Shown here in pieces: positions 1 through 24,212 of a stretch of DNA of 24,212 nt (positions are counted from its first letter, which is position 1; each line of letters opens with the position of its first letter). Source of the stretch: Priapulus caudatus. Taxonomy: Eukaryota > Priapulida > Priapulimorpha > Priapulimorphida > Priapulidae. The translations under genes were made by a program, and so were the position numbers. The DNA is taken from the NCBI RefSeq assembly GCF_000485595.1, contig NW_014577326.1, forward strand, positions 11,489 to 35,700. Direction: 5' to 3'. The notes under the pieces were generated by a model that ran no database searches, was not told the origin of the DNA, and was given only the letters and a program-made list of their open reading frames with translations.

Positions 1-344
1 TGGGGAGGATGATGACGTCATAATGTGTGATACGGATCGCTGCACCCATGGCACGGCACTTGAGGTCGTCCATAGTTCGCATTTAACCTGGTTTTATAAA
101 GGTTTGGCAACCTGCAAGGGTATCGATAAGGAGGAATGCCTTTGGCGAAATTGCACGATGTACGCGTGCTTGCGGTGTGTGGATCTGATTATGTATGATA
201 AACTGTGGCAATATTGTCTGATGCACTATAATGCGATATTTCACAAGGATGTTCTGCCCGCGCAGGATCACCCCTGCTTATCGTGTTTTATGCTCACAAG
301 AAAGGGTGACAAGACCCTTGATACATAAACGTGTAGGCGCATAC

Positions 345-522
345 CCTTTCTTTGGAATGGGGTGGCAGTCGGTGACTGTATTGCCTTTATATGCGAATAA
401 TTAGAGAAAGTGTCACTCCTCATCTTTAAAAAGCTTGTCTTCTCGACGATCTGTTGAATTTGCTCATCAGTCAACTTCTTGTCCAAGAAATCGGCGATTT
501 TCTTCACCTGACCAGCATGATC
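345..522 (-). CDS. Sulfotransferase coding exon 5 (residues 217-276, split Gly)
   Basis: The acceptor is TTTAAG|GATC, with a weak pyrimidine tract, and the donor is AAG G|GTATGC. It encodes DHAGQVKKIADFLDKKL, MRSDTFSNYS and ends PFQRK-G, the start of RKGxxGDWK, whose remainder must be in an exon left of position 1. I found no GDWK-like reading at 1-344. Confidence 0.9.
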
Positions 523-3363
523 CTTAAACGTGCATCGGAAACAAATGAAAATAAAAAGATTTGTACATAAAATTTGTATAGAAATGTATTTGTTATTTGA
601 TTGAAAACGGCGGTAAAGCGAGGGAGAGACACAAACTGAAAGCAAGGAATCGCGAGCGAGATGGGGGTGGAGGATAGGTGTAGGTAAACACGAGGAGAGA
701 AAACGAGTGACGCCGACAGAAAAACTAGCATGATGAAACGGACTTACTGGAAGAGCCGAGCACTCCTGCTCAGGTTGTTTATGCATACTTACTTTTATCA
801 TATCTTCGTAGAATATGAATAGCACGTTCTCATCGTTCCTTCGATTCCAGAACTCCAGGTTGTGCTTCCAGTACGAACCAAACACGCCTGTAATTGTTTT
901 AATCAACTAGGATTAGGTGTATCTTTAACCAGGTATTGTTTGATATCTATATATATTCTATTCGAGCATGGTCAATTATAGTTGCGAGTTCGTAATTCGT
1001 TCGTATTCAAGTTCGAGTGAAGAATCGAGTTCGTCTTCAAGCGAGTTCGTAATTACAGTGTGCGCATGCGCGAACTTTGCCACGAATTCTTCTGGATTAG
1101 GTCATTTATGAAATTTGTATTAGGAAATACGAGATACGTATAACCCGCGAAGCAAACTTGAAAACTTATCTATGTCATGTCGTGTGAAAAATTAATGTTT
1201 TGACGACAATAAATACAATAAAATATAATAAACGATAGAAGAAAATAATCGCCTATATTCTTTACACTTCGGTTGTATGTATATGGTCTAGTCTGAAGTA
1301 TCTCGAAACCGTCGCATTGTTTACCATATCAAACATATGTATAAATATTTATCTCCAATCCTGTTAAATTATATAATCAGGAGTGGATAATAGAGAAAAG
1401 GTATTAAGGTTTATTAAGAAGAGGTATCGATACACAGTAAAGTGTGAGGACAAGTTGGATGTTCAGCGCTAGTTCTGATGTAATTTTTATTGGATTTCAC
1501 GTAATCAATCATAGATAAATACGGGCATGGAAATGTTGAATTTCTTGTGTTTCGAGCCTGTCATACTCCTCTCTATTGTCCACTCTTGATATAATGTTAG
1601 TAAACACGAATATAATAAACGAAGTCATAACTATATAATTAGTCGGTAAATAGGCGAAGACGCCCGTGCAGTTCTAACACGTACAGTCGTCGTTGTAAAA
1701 CTCCTGGAGCAAGTGCGAGAGCGGAGCAGCGCTGTAATCGTCGTCGGTGACACCCGGAACGTAAAACCCCTTCATGTCAAAATGGTATAGAGACGTGAGC
1801 GCATCCTTCGGGTTCCTAGAGACGTAGATGATCTAGAACAGAAATGTTCTCCGAGGTTCGCAGCGTACACGGAATACAAGGCCGAACACTACGTAGTCGT
1901 TGCGCGGAGAGGCGCAATGAGAGAAGGGGTTAGGTCAGAAAGGTGAGGAGAAGCCAGAAGAGATGATGAAAGAGAGGAGATCGAGACGAGCTGCGCGCGA
2001 GAAGAGAGCGCGAAATAAAAGAGATGAGAGTGAAAGACGTGCAGCGAGAACGGAAGAGTCACATTTACTCGGTCACGATTCACGTGTAGTATTTATTGAT
2101 TGCGGTAGACCCCGGAATAATTGACTTTACACTAAATCACACACTGAAAATATTATACTGGTTAGCATAATAACACTGCGCCACTTAAAACGAATTAATC
2201 ATGATGGCGTATAGTTGAAAATATAATTGTCCATCATCAAAGCAAAATCAATAGTTGACAAAGATAACCCTGGGGGAAATATGAAATTTCACCGAGGAAA
2301 CTGCTAGCTGACGTGATCGCCATAGGAAGATACATGACAACAACATTATTGTAAAATCATTTTATGGGTCTGTTTCGTTGAATCTACCTGATTCTACATT
2401 AAAGTAAAATCTTGCGTTGACAGCCGCACAGGCTGCGTACAACGATACTGGAGCTAGTCAGTTCGACAAACGCGTATACCTTCGGGCGTTTGAGTCGATT
2501 CTTGATATCGTCGCACAGATACCGCAAGGGAATGTGCGTTTTAAGGAATCTAGGCGATGGCATCTCCTCAATGTCTTCAACTTCAATCGTTTCTGGCTCG
2601 GCGAAGAGAAGAGATAAGTTTATTTGCTCGATCATTGGGAATAATTTGTCAATCGTCTTGCCACCACTAGAGACTTTGCTGACGTCAGCGTCGTTTAAGA
2701 TGTGTAGAATAATTGACTGCGCCCACGTGGTTCCTGCATCGGACGAGAGAGACGGAGTGAGAGAGATAACGGACAGGCATGACCATTTCACAATATGGCT
2801 AGATATAGGGCAGGCACGTGTATCACATTACGGGGAAGTGCGGGCTACCTGCCATCACGTGACACCACATCCAACACAAGCTAAGAAATGTCGTGAACAT
2901 CGATATTCACATAATATATACGTTATAGCACGCCATATAATATGTGATCAAACATAGATAGCATTAGAGACTGCGACTTAGCTGGAGTTGTATATTTATG
3001 ATATGATTTATAGGTCAAGCATAAGCAAATACGCGATTATGAAGGGTGTTGCTACACATACATTTTCTCAGCGTGCATGCAGGCTAACCCGCACGCGTTG
3101 TTTACGTTTATTTCACTGTAATTTGCGTTTACATCACTTCAACCAAGATGTCATGAAATCTAAAACTTGGCCAATCCCAACACTTCTATAAGATCTAAAA
3201 ACCCGATCTTACCACATTTAATCCAAGTGGCAATAATCAGGTCGTCGTCTCTAACTTTCATGCTGCGTACTTGCGGCATATAAGCCAGCATGCCTTTGAA
3301 CACCACCATGTCTTCGGAATACCGCCCATGATGGCGAGGCAATTTTGTCTTCTCTTCCGCCAT
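345..3363 (-). CDS. Cytosolic sulfotransferase (SULT family), five exons, C-terminus beyond window
   Basis: It should transfer the sulfuryl group from PAPS to a hydroxyl or amine of a small molecule in the cytosol. Exons at 3213-3363, 2480-2733, 1685-1832, 793-887 and 345-522 (all minus) join in frame through GT/AG introns to 275 residues plus a split Gly codon. The PAPS 5'-phosphosulfate loop reads WIKCGTTW (residues 47-54). RFLKTHIPL (112-120) carries the expected catalytic His117. YVSRNPKDALTSLYHF carries Arg141 and Ser149, eight apart as in the 3'-phosphate site of SULT enzymes. FGSYWKHNLEFW and DHAGQVKKIADFL are typical C-terminal blocks. The start has A at -3 and G at +4. Family members are about 290-300 residues, so roughly 20-25 residues are missing to the left. 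There is no signal peptide or membrane segment, which argues against a Golgi sulfotransferase. The substrate cannot be told. Cys50 replaces the usual Ser in KSGTTW. Confidence 0.94.
793..887 (-). CDS. Sulfotransferase coding exon 4 (residues 185-216)
   Basis: The acceptor is TTACAG|GC and the donor is AAA|GTAAGT. It encodes VFGSYWKHNLEFWNRR and VLFIFYEDMIK, matching the conserved YGSW..H...WW and L.YEDM.K blocks. At 95 bp it is a typical short SULT exon. Confidence 0.93.
1685..1832 (-). CDS. Sulfotransferase coding exon 3 (residues 136-184)
   Basis: This exon has no ATG of its own and lies between the acceptor TTCTAG|ATC and the donor T|GTACGT. It reads IIYVSRNPKDALTSLYHFD, the SULT 3'-phosphate-binding motif, then a variable acidic segment (GVTDDDYSAAP) in the region that caps the substrate pocket. 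Confidence 0.93.
1905..2060. repeat. Purine-rich GA tract in sulfotransferase intron 2
   Basis: About 155 bases of the plus strand are almost all A and G (runs of gaga, aaag and ggag), so the transcribed pre-mRNA is pyrimidine-rich here. A shorter, weaker tract lies at 600-715 in intron 4. This is low-complexity sequence; no gene is seen in it. Confidence 0.6.
2480..2733 (-). CDS. Sulfotransferase coding exon 2 (residues 51-135)
   Basis: The acceptor is TGCAG|GA and the donor is AAG|GTATAC. It completes the loop as GTTWAQ and carries the RFLKTHIP motif with the catalytic histidine. It ends at RLKRPK, a common intron position in SULT genes just before the VIYV strand. Confidence 0.93.
3213..3363 (-). 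CDS. Sulfotransferase coding exon 1 (residues 1-50)
   Basis: It begins at the ATG in a strong context (AGCATGG) and ends TGT G|GTAAGA, phase 1. It encodes the N-terminal strand DDLIIATWIKC leading into the PAPS loop. The exon junction falls inside the loop, between Cys50 and Gly51. Confidence 0.93.
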
Positions 3364-3524
3364 GCTGCCGTCGTGTATATGCAGAGGGAACCTATGGAAT
3401 ATGACAATTCAATAAAGTATGGTTATGCTTAATTATTTTACTGCCAGAATCCTTATTGCCAATTAACTCACAAGCTAGATTTTTAAAATAATAAACTATA
3501 TGTACGCACACACATACCCGCGCG

Positions 3525-3612
3525 CACGTGCACACACACGCGAGAGAGAGTGTGCGAGGGTGCGTGCGTGTGTGTGTGTGCGCGTGCGTGCGTGCGTGCG
3601 TGCGTGCGCGTT
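3525..3612. repeat. Alternating purine-pyrimidine microsatellite (CA/GT, GTGC)
   Basis: It has CACACA blocks, a short GAGAGAG interruption, then GT repeats and seven or so GTGC units. This is upstream of the sulfotransferase start. The alternating pattern favours Z-DNA and slippage. Confidence 0.85.
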
Positions 3613-4063
3613 AGGGCGCTCATGTGTTGATGTAACGAGTAGTTTTTGGCATCAAATATAGTACTATAATACAAAGATATATTAAAGGCATCTTACCCGA
3701 TCGGAGGTTTCCTGAGACGGTTTACAAATATGAGGCAATTAATTGTTGGTCTAAATAACGCCAATTAGGGTGTAATTTATCCAAACGATCGGCAAATAAT
3801 AGAAAAATTTGATCCTAGTGTGAGTAGTGTGCCTCTGCACCGCCAACATACACTGGTTCTACAGCTCGTGAGACACATGTGATAGCCTCTCGCGACAGTC
3901 AACATACAAAGTTGGAAGGCCGATAGGCGATCAATCAATCTCACCGTAAAACTGGTTTAGGAGCATATTGTGCTTACAGCGCCGTAACCTTCGCTCAGCG
4001 AGACAGCTCGCGGCTTGACAAGTAATAGTGATGCCTATAGATGTTAACTCAGGCAACTCTTAG
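3613..4063. other. Intergenic, nothing recognised
   Basis: Single-copy-looking AT-rich sequence upstream of the sulfotransferase gene. No ORF with a recognisable domain, RNA gene or repeat was seen. Confidence 0.4.
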
Positions 4064-4254
4064 TCAACTCAGGCGCGAATTTAGGCCGGTTTGCACCGGT
4101 TTCCAGAAACCGGTCACAGGCCTCAAAATTCACCAGAATGCACCAAATATAGCCTAATTAAAAAATTCCCCGGGGGGGGGCATGCCCCCGGACCCCCCTA
4201 GCTGCAGAAGAACATATGGAAACTGGTCACCCAAACCCTCTGGATCCGCCCCTG
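4064..4254. mobile_element. Dispersed hAT-like repeat with GC-rich hairpin core
   Basis: It starts CAGGCGCGAATTTAGGCC and ends GGATCCGCCCCTG, whose reverse complement is CAGGGGCGGATCC; both ends carry CAG as hAT elements do. The centre has the palindrome GGGGGCATGCCCCC followed by GGACCCCCCTAG. The same core occurs in the opposite orientation near 10720 and 14108. I could not find a convincing 8-bp target duplication, so the ends are tentative. Confidence 0.45.
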
Positions 4255-5420
4255 AACTCATCAAATTATACTTATACTCGGTGATCATTTCCATGGTAAG
4301 AACTATAGAACTCTATAAATAGAACCATGACTACTAAGGAAATATTGGGACATGACCTTGAAACGGAGCTCAGCCTCATTTTGCAAGAGCGGTATGGATC
4401 TACTATCATTCTAAGGCTAAGTGTAGGAATAGGGAAAGAGGTACGAGACAAACCACTTGATGGAAAACAATAACTATATGAGTAACGTACCACACGGGCG
4501 TTTATTCTCAGCCATTACGACAGTGATACAGATCGAATAGAGTACGGATAGAATGCTACGTGTAGAGGCGAGGAATAGCCTAAAGGACGGCCAAGCTCCC
4601 CCCGGGTGTGGCAGGGCCGTCTTTTTATAAGCTCCCTAGCCTGTCGTGTCCTTGATAATTCATCGGGCCTAGTGATCGTAGAACCGCGACACGTTTCTCA
4701 CGGTGTGACTTCGCGACAGGTGCCTTTTTATTATCTTTCCTCATTTCGTGTCGCACCTAAACGGTTTCGTTAGCTTCATTAAAAATTAACCCCACAGGTG
4801 GGCTGTAACGTAGACGCGGTTTGCATGTCGTAAACACGCGTCGCTCCATGCGTATTCTACTCGCTACAACCTTGCCAGAGACGAGATGATATTTTGCTAC
4901 TGAATAATTTCTGATAGTGAAAAAAGTGTGTATAGTATATAAGTATGTATAAAAATTAGCATAGTACGAAAGAAAAATGCGTATTGTACAGTGTGTGTAT
5001 AGTTTAGATATTGTTTTGTATTGAAGCTCTTAGGCTGTATTATAGAAGGAGTATAACTACGTAGCGAGCTAAATTCCTACAATCGTTATAAACTCATTGG
5101 CTTAGGTCTAAGACTCTAAGTAATAATAAAAATTCTGTTGTCGTGCTTCTCATAGAGATATAGGACATCATAAACGGTCACGCCCCCTCATTTACACAGG
5201 TTTCTAGTTATATACAGGTTTATAGCGGCTGCGCGCACATACACTATAGGTCAACGTCGCCAATAGATGGCCTCGGGGGCGGGGACTTGGATTATATTTA
5301 GACGGGGGTGTGAGGCTGACGCCTTGAAACCCTTACCCATATCTAAAGATCCTTGTGCTGGGAATAGGTACCAATGTCTAAGGATTTGGAACATCACATT
5401 TTCCTACAGTACAAAATATA
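4255..5420. other. Intergenic, no gene recognised
   Basis: AT-rich spacer. The only structure noted is a short GGACGGCC/GGCCGTC inverted pair around 4585-4622. No reading frame resembles a known protein and no polymerase III B-box was seen. Confidence 0.4.
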
Positions 5421-5464
5421 ATCAAGAGCGCATTAACCCCCTCAACAGTTAATGCGCTCTTGAT
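5421..5464. repeat. Perfect 17-bp hairpin
   Basis: ATCAAGAGCGCATTAAC at 5421-5437 is the exact reverse complement of 5448-5464, with a 10-base loop (CCCCTCAACA-type). It is isolated between the two genes and its function is unknown. Confidence 0.85.
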
Positions 5465-5739
5465 ATAATGTACAAACATTTTTCAGTCTGTTGAGGGATA
5501 CTATATTACTGAACCATTACACCGATTGTATTATGTTGGAACCATTTACCAGCTACGTACTTTACAAGCACTTAATTGCTTCAATTGAAAGATCTTTAGA
5601 CCATTTATCAGCTGTGTTTTGTGAAAATGGGACCCGTCGAAATTGTGAAAATGGGGGGGGGGGCGGGCTTTCTTGAAAAGTCACCTATCCCATCGGCACA
5701 TCCCGTATATCCTTATATACACGTGAGTGCCCCGTGAAT

Positions 5740-6143
5740 CAGGCGCGCCGGAAGCAGTTGGGGGAGGGGGGCAAAGACCTAAGGGGGCTCACGATCGTGT
5801 GTGCGTGAGCGCGTGTGTGCGATGTGTGAGCGCCTGTGTGTGTGCGCGTGAGCGCATGTGTGCTGAGCGTGTGTGTGTGATGTGAGCGCGAGTGTGCGAC
5901 ATGTGTGCGTGAGCGCGTGTGTGTGCGTGAGCGCGTGTATGCGACGTGTGTGCGACGTGAGCGTCAATCACGCAAAGCGCGCAGCGAAAACTTAAAATGA
6001 ATGTATAAATTAGTCTTAGCTCACACATTTTTCTTTTTTCTTTCCCACTCTTCTTTTTTTTGGGGGAGGAGGGGCTTTTTGGTTTTGCCCCCCCCCCCAC
6101 TTTTTGGATTGGAGGGGCGGCCCCCCCACTTCCGGCGCCTCTG
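5740..6143. mobile_element. Putative inverted-repeat element with CAG...CTG ends
   Basis: CAGGCGCGCCGGAAG at 5740-5754 pairs with CTTCCGGCGCCTCTG at 6129-6143 with only a few mismatches. Both subterminal regions are G-runs or C-runs. This fits a non-autonomous hAT-like element, but no matching 8-bp flanking repeat is visible. The interior is largely the GTGAGCG minisatellite. Confidence 0.5.
5797..5964. repeat. Imperfect GTGTGTGCGTGAGCGC minisatellite
   Basis: About 170 bases built from GTGTGTGCG and TGAGCGC words in irregular order. Long His/Thr/Arg-rich reading frames on the minus strand here are simply this repeat translated. Confidence 0.85.
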
Positions 6144-6741
6144 GGGCCCCTTCCCCGGGGATGGCCTCGATAGGCTGCTTCATGTACGATTACAACCATG
6201 AAGCAGCTAATTAGATTCGCCACAAAATATATAGAGATTCTATAAAGTAGTAATAAAGCGTAGCGCGTCACGGCCGGGGGACCAGTGGCCCGCCTTAGGA
6301 AACGAAGCTCCTGGGTTTTAGTGTTTTTCGTGCAAATCGAAAGCTCCCCAATGCTAAATTTAATGCGCTAATTCGCAAAGATGAAAATCCCTTTTAAATA
6401 GTGTTATTTTGAGTGAATTTCAGGATTTTTCAATCATTTTTTTCCCTTAAACTTTACTTTTTTTTAAATCCGGATTTCCGGTAAAATCCCGAAATGTAGC
6501 ATCTCAGACATGAATATATAGATTCGTGTATACATTTTTCTTCCCTAATAGAACTTGTATGAACATGTACATTCAAATAATAAATTCATTTCTTTATTAA
6601 TTTAATCTTTCAAAACTGATTTTAACAAGTAATTTATTATATAGAATTAGCGGCGTTGCATTATTGTAACAATTTTGCTTGTTTATAAACTGTACAACAA
6701 TATGTAATTATGTAGATACATTATAATATCATGTATAATAA
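6144..6741. other. Intergenic, nothing recognised
   Basis: AT-rich sequence with T-runs and a CCGGATTTCCGG palindrome near 6470. No gene or RNA is recognisable. Confidence 0.4.
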
Positions 6742-6907
6742 TTTGTCTTACACCTTATTGGGGTGCCAACTATCAACACAGCTGTCACCACACCCAGGCA
6801 TGAATTTCTCTTCTTCCCGTTGACGACCACCAATGACACAGGGAAACACTGACGTGCTTTTGGGAAGGTACTGCTTCGAATGAAACACTATTTGTACGAA
6901 ATTCATC
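6742..6907. repeat. Dispersed repeat R1, copy 1
   Basis: About 165 bases from TTTGTCTTACACCTTATTGG to TTTGTACGAAATTC are nearly identical to 12807-12970, in the same orientation. The other copy is inside eIF4A intron 6. Weak similarity may continue beyond the end (AGCTCATCTAAGGACA versus AGCTAATCTAGGGACA). Confidence 0.85.
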
Positions 6908-7312
6908 TATCTATAGCTCATCTAAGGACACAAACTCCACGACAGATGGCGCTCTCGCTCATGGGCTCAATCTACGGTTGAGATCATGGTATCCTGAGTG
7001 TACTGCATGCAATTTGCTAAGGACATCGTCCTTCACATGAACATACTATTCGCATAGCCATCTATTGGCAGAATTTGTCTGTTTCGAAAAATTCCACTTT
7101 TCAAAAACTTATTACAAACTAATGTGCAAGAATTTTAGGTTGAACATTGGTGAATTATAATCAGGATAATGTATTTAACTTATAACCAGATTTAAACTTG
7201 CTTCCATGAGGTGTCAAACGAAGGCCTAATAATACATTTCAGGCTCAAATGATGATGCCACAGAATAGTAATATGTAAACGAACAAACAGTTTACTTTTC
7301 TCACATTGATAT
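6908..7312. other. Intergenic / distal 3' flank of eIF4A, nothing recognised
   Basis: AT-rich and without a recognisable gene. The 3' end of the eIF4A transcript may lie at or near the right side of this stretch. Confidence 0.35.
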
Positions 7313-7318
7313 TTTAAT
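7313..7318 (-). promoter_or_regulatory. Candidate distal poly(A) signal ATTAAA
   Basis: ATTAAA on the minus strand about 970 bases after the eIF4A stop. No AATAAA was seen between here and the stop, so polyadenylation must use a variant signal. This is a candidate only. Confidence 0.3.
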
Positions 7319-8284
7319 AAATCTAGAATATATATATATATTCAGTTAATACAAATGAAATCATATCAACAAATAGTCACAAGGAGCAAGCATTGGGAAC
7401 TTGATTGACTAATTTCATATTAACTAGATTTCCCTGCATGACTTCTGTGGGGGGTAACTTCAAGCAGATAAGAACAGAATGAGTGGACATGTCACACTAC
7501 ACTTATGACATACTGACCACAACCTTAGCGTGCATGCTACTTAGACATCACAAATTTCTGGCGATCCTATTTCACAACATGATGGATGAAAATGAAATCA
7601 GCATGGCTAATTCCGAGTGCAGTGCAAGAAAATGACACACACAGTGCAAACAAAAACCAACTATATATTATTGGCTTCTATAATATCCTTTCGGATTTTA
7701 GCTCAAATACTGGGAACACATTTCTCAAAGATTCTGTACAGAGCAAATCATGCAAACTACCAGCACGCATGTACACTTGCTTGAAATTGCTTCAAGTTAC
7801 CCCCCACGACCGAAGCCAGCACCGTAGGTTTACCGAAAGCCGTGAGCTTTTGCGGCTTCTACTAAACACCTAGAGATTAATATGCTGCAGCTACAGCAAG
7901 ACGAAAACGGCTGGATTTTAGGACCCAGTACGTGCAACCACACAACAGCTCTGAACAATCCAAACGTATTTAATATTAACTCAGAATTGGATTGTTCATC
8001 AAGAATGTACAACAGAACTCAAGCCCAAGGGTAAAATATCATTCCACCTCAATTCACAATATGCACAAGACGATACAGCTTATTGTGCTCAATTGTTTTA
8101 CAAAGCACAACAGTGCCAGGTGGTACTTAAATACCACTTTTGTGCCTACTGCACACAATCTGCTCAATAAATAAGCCTTTCCAGAATCAGAATTCGTTCA
8201 GTTTCACTCTAGGTGGTTTTCTTCGTCAATTCTTTATGTCGGTGCGTTCAAGGAGTAAATATTTTCAAATGTTCTGCGGCACGG
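7319..8284 (-). other. Presumed eIF4A 3' UTR and 3' flank
   Basis: This follows the eIF4A stop codon on the minus strand. It contains no further exon. It includes two short hairpins (7952-7998 and 8120-8137) and an 18-base inverted repeat with one mismatch (7447-7464 with 7790-7807). The extent of the UTR is inferred, not seen. Confidence 0.5.
7952..7998 (-). promoter_or_regulatory. 12-bp hairpin enclosing an ATTAAA in the eIF4A 3' region
   Basis: TGAACAATCCAA (7952-7963) and TTGGATTGTTCA (7987-7998) are exact reverse complements. The AU-rich loop contains ATTAAA (minus, 7969-7974), a possible proximal poly(A) signal presented in a loop. Confidence 0.45.
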
Positions 8285-23271
<14,987 letters not shown>

Positions 23272-23289
23272 GCTTCTCCAAAAGTTAGC

Positions 23290-23331
23290 TCACAAGAAAG
23301 GAACTAACCGGCGACTCACTACACCCATCAT
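23290..23331 (-). CDS. Candidate 13-codon uORF in eIF4A 5' leader
   Basis: ATGATGGGTGTAG opens a 13-codon frame ending TGA 18 bases before the main ATG. It matters only if the transcript starts further right, which cannot be seen. Confidence 0.35.
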   Translation of the reverse strand: MMGVVSRRLVPFL

Positions 23332-23505
23332 AGAAATAGAACCAAATTGTTGCGCAACAGTCGAAATTTTATTGTAAGTATTACATAATTACACTTTTCT
23401 TTTGCATATTATGAACCAAAATTAGCGTCACACTTTACATCCTAAATTAAAATGACGTATTTTGCGTGCATGAGAATTAACTATGAATAATCTCATTGAA
23501 AATAT

Positions 23506-23548
23506 AGAACCACGTGTCCCGCGGAGTAATAATAACCCACGTGGTTCT
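23506..23548. promoter_or_regulatory. Hairpin of two CACGTG E-boxes upstream of eIF4A
   Basis: AGAACCACGTG (23506-23516) and CACGTGGTTCT (23538-23548) are perfect inverted repeats. Each includes the palindromic CACGTG core bound by Myc/USF-type bHLH-ZIP factors; binding is inferred only. Confidence 0.5.
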
Positions 23549-24006
23549 TTACGTGGTCATCTCATACCGTCATCGTCAACGTCGGTGCGCCAGCTCATCA
23601 GACCTCTTGTTTATCATCTAGTGCGCGTGTATTTTTTACTATTATATAAATGATTAAATTTATTTATTTATTGCATTTTAGTTTATATGCATTTGATTTG
23701 TACTAAAATTAAAGTTATTTCTATTCTGCCATAATATCAGGACTGGAGTGTATATTATACGCTTCTGACAATATGGCTTAAGCAGTTTTATCATAAATTA
23801 TTCGTTATAATATTTTGATTAAGGCAGTGGCTACGGGTACGGTAGCCGTATCTACAGCCGTAAACGGACAGCCGTGTCTCGACCCAACAGCTTCCACATA
23901 GTACCCAGCAATGATACGCGGATCACTTGTTGTGTGATATACTTGTTGTGTAAACTTTCAACCACATAATATTCCGTGAGACGCCTATACGGTATCAGGA
24001 CAAATA

Positions 24007-24185
24007 CCCCCCGGACAATTACCCTCCATGCCATTCACCTCCCGGACAATTACCCCCCGGACAATCACCCCCCGATCAATTACCCCCAGACAATTACCCC
24101 CGGGACATTTACCCCCCGGACAATTACCCCGCGGACAATCACCCCCGGAGATTTACCCCCCGGACAATTACCCCCCGGACATTTA
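24007..24185. repeat. 15-bp minisatellite (ACCCCCCGGACAATT)
   Basis: About eleven imperfect units vary as GGACAATT, GGACAATC, GGACATTT and GATCAATT between C-runs. Unit length drifts between 14 and 15, so it is not a maintained coding repeat. The array ends before AGAGGAGGAGATAGAGGACG at the window edge. Confidence 0.9.
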
Positions 24186-24212
24186 GAGGAGGAGATAGAG
24201 GACGACGGAGAA

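Larger units (their letters stand above)
23272..24006 (-). promoter_or_regulatory. Presumed eIF4A 5' UTR and promoter region
   Basis: About 735 bases upstream of the eIF4A ATG without another gene. It contains paired E-boxes 240-275 bases upstream of the start and CGTCA/ACGTC words near 23568-23582. The TSS and any TATA box were not identified. Confidence 0.45.

Noticed and set aside
23-328. 101-codon Cys-rich plus-strand ORF at the left edge
   Set aside because: It is antisense within the sulfotransferase intron, matches no family I recognise, and Cys spacing shows no clear domain pattern.
5789-6271. 160-codon minus-strand ORF rich in His and Thr
   Set aside because: It is a translation of the GTGAGCG minisatellite and G/C homopolymer runs.
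24007-24185. Proline/glycine repeat protein exon
   Set aside because: The unit length varies between 14 and 15 bases and no long frame stays open, so it is a non-coding minisatellite.

Overview
The window is animal (metazoan) nuclear DNA, most likely from a marine invertebrate. The evidence is two intron-rich protein-coding genes with GT/AG-type splice sites, abundant cut-and-paste DNA-transposon remnants (hAT-like, Tc1/mariner-like, Harbinger-like), GC-rich foldback repeats and a short interstitial TTAGGG tract. The species cannot be fixed from the sequence; a lancelet, hemichordate, mollusc or similar animal would fit. There is no sign of bacterial, viral or organellar organisation. All comparisons were made by eye.

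Both genes lie on the minus strand. At the left edge (345-3363) is a cytosolic PAPS-dependent sulfotransferase. Five coding exons join in frame to 275 full residues plus a split glycine codon. The final exon, which should carry the rest of the RKGxxGDWK motif and the C-terminus, lies beyond the left edge. The intergenic stretch from 3364 to about 7300 holds microsatellites, a GC-rich inverted-repeat element with a GTGAGCG minisatellite inside it, hairpins and dispersed repeats, and no convincing gene.

The rest is dominated by a complete eIF4A (DEAD-box translation initiation helicase) gene. Its ten coding exons run from the ATG at 23271 to the stop at 8285. They join without a frame break into a predicted 437-residue protein with every DEAD-box motif and an unusually long, charged N-terminal extension. 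One splice donor (after exon 4) appears to be GC rather than GT. The eIF4A introns are a transposon graveyard. Intron 9 holds a TA-flanked Tc1/mariner-like MITE into which a hAT-like element with 9-bp flanking repeats has inserted, and intron 8 holds the uninterrupted sister copy. Introns 4 and 5 share a 340-bp repeat; the intron 5 copy is interrupted by a Harbinger-like MITE, so the intron 4 copy preserves the empty site. Intron 5 also has a broken hAT transposase and a 180-bp hAT MITE with a perfect 8-bp target duplication. Intron 3 holds a second Harbinger-like MITE, a foldback with RFX-type X-box palindromes and a 61-bp triple repeat. Intron 1 holds a large foldback next to (GGTTAG)4.

The region from 23272 to 24212 is the presumed eIF4A 5' UTR and promoter. 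It contains a short uORF, a hairpin built from two CACGTG E-boxes, and a 15-bp minisatellite at the right edge. The two genes are functionally unrelated (small-molecule or hormone sulfation versus translation initiation) and are simply neighbours.
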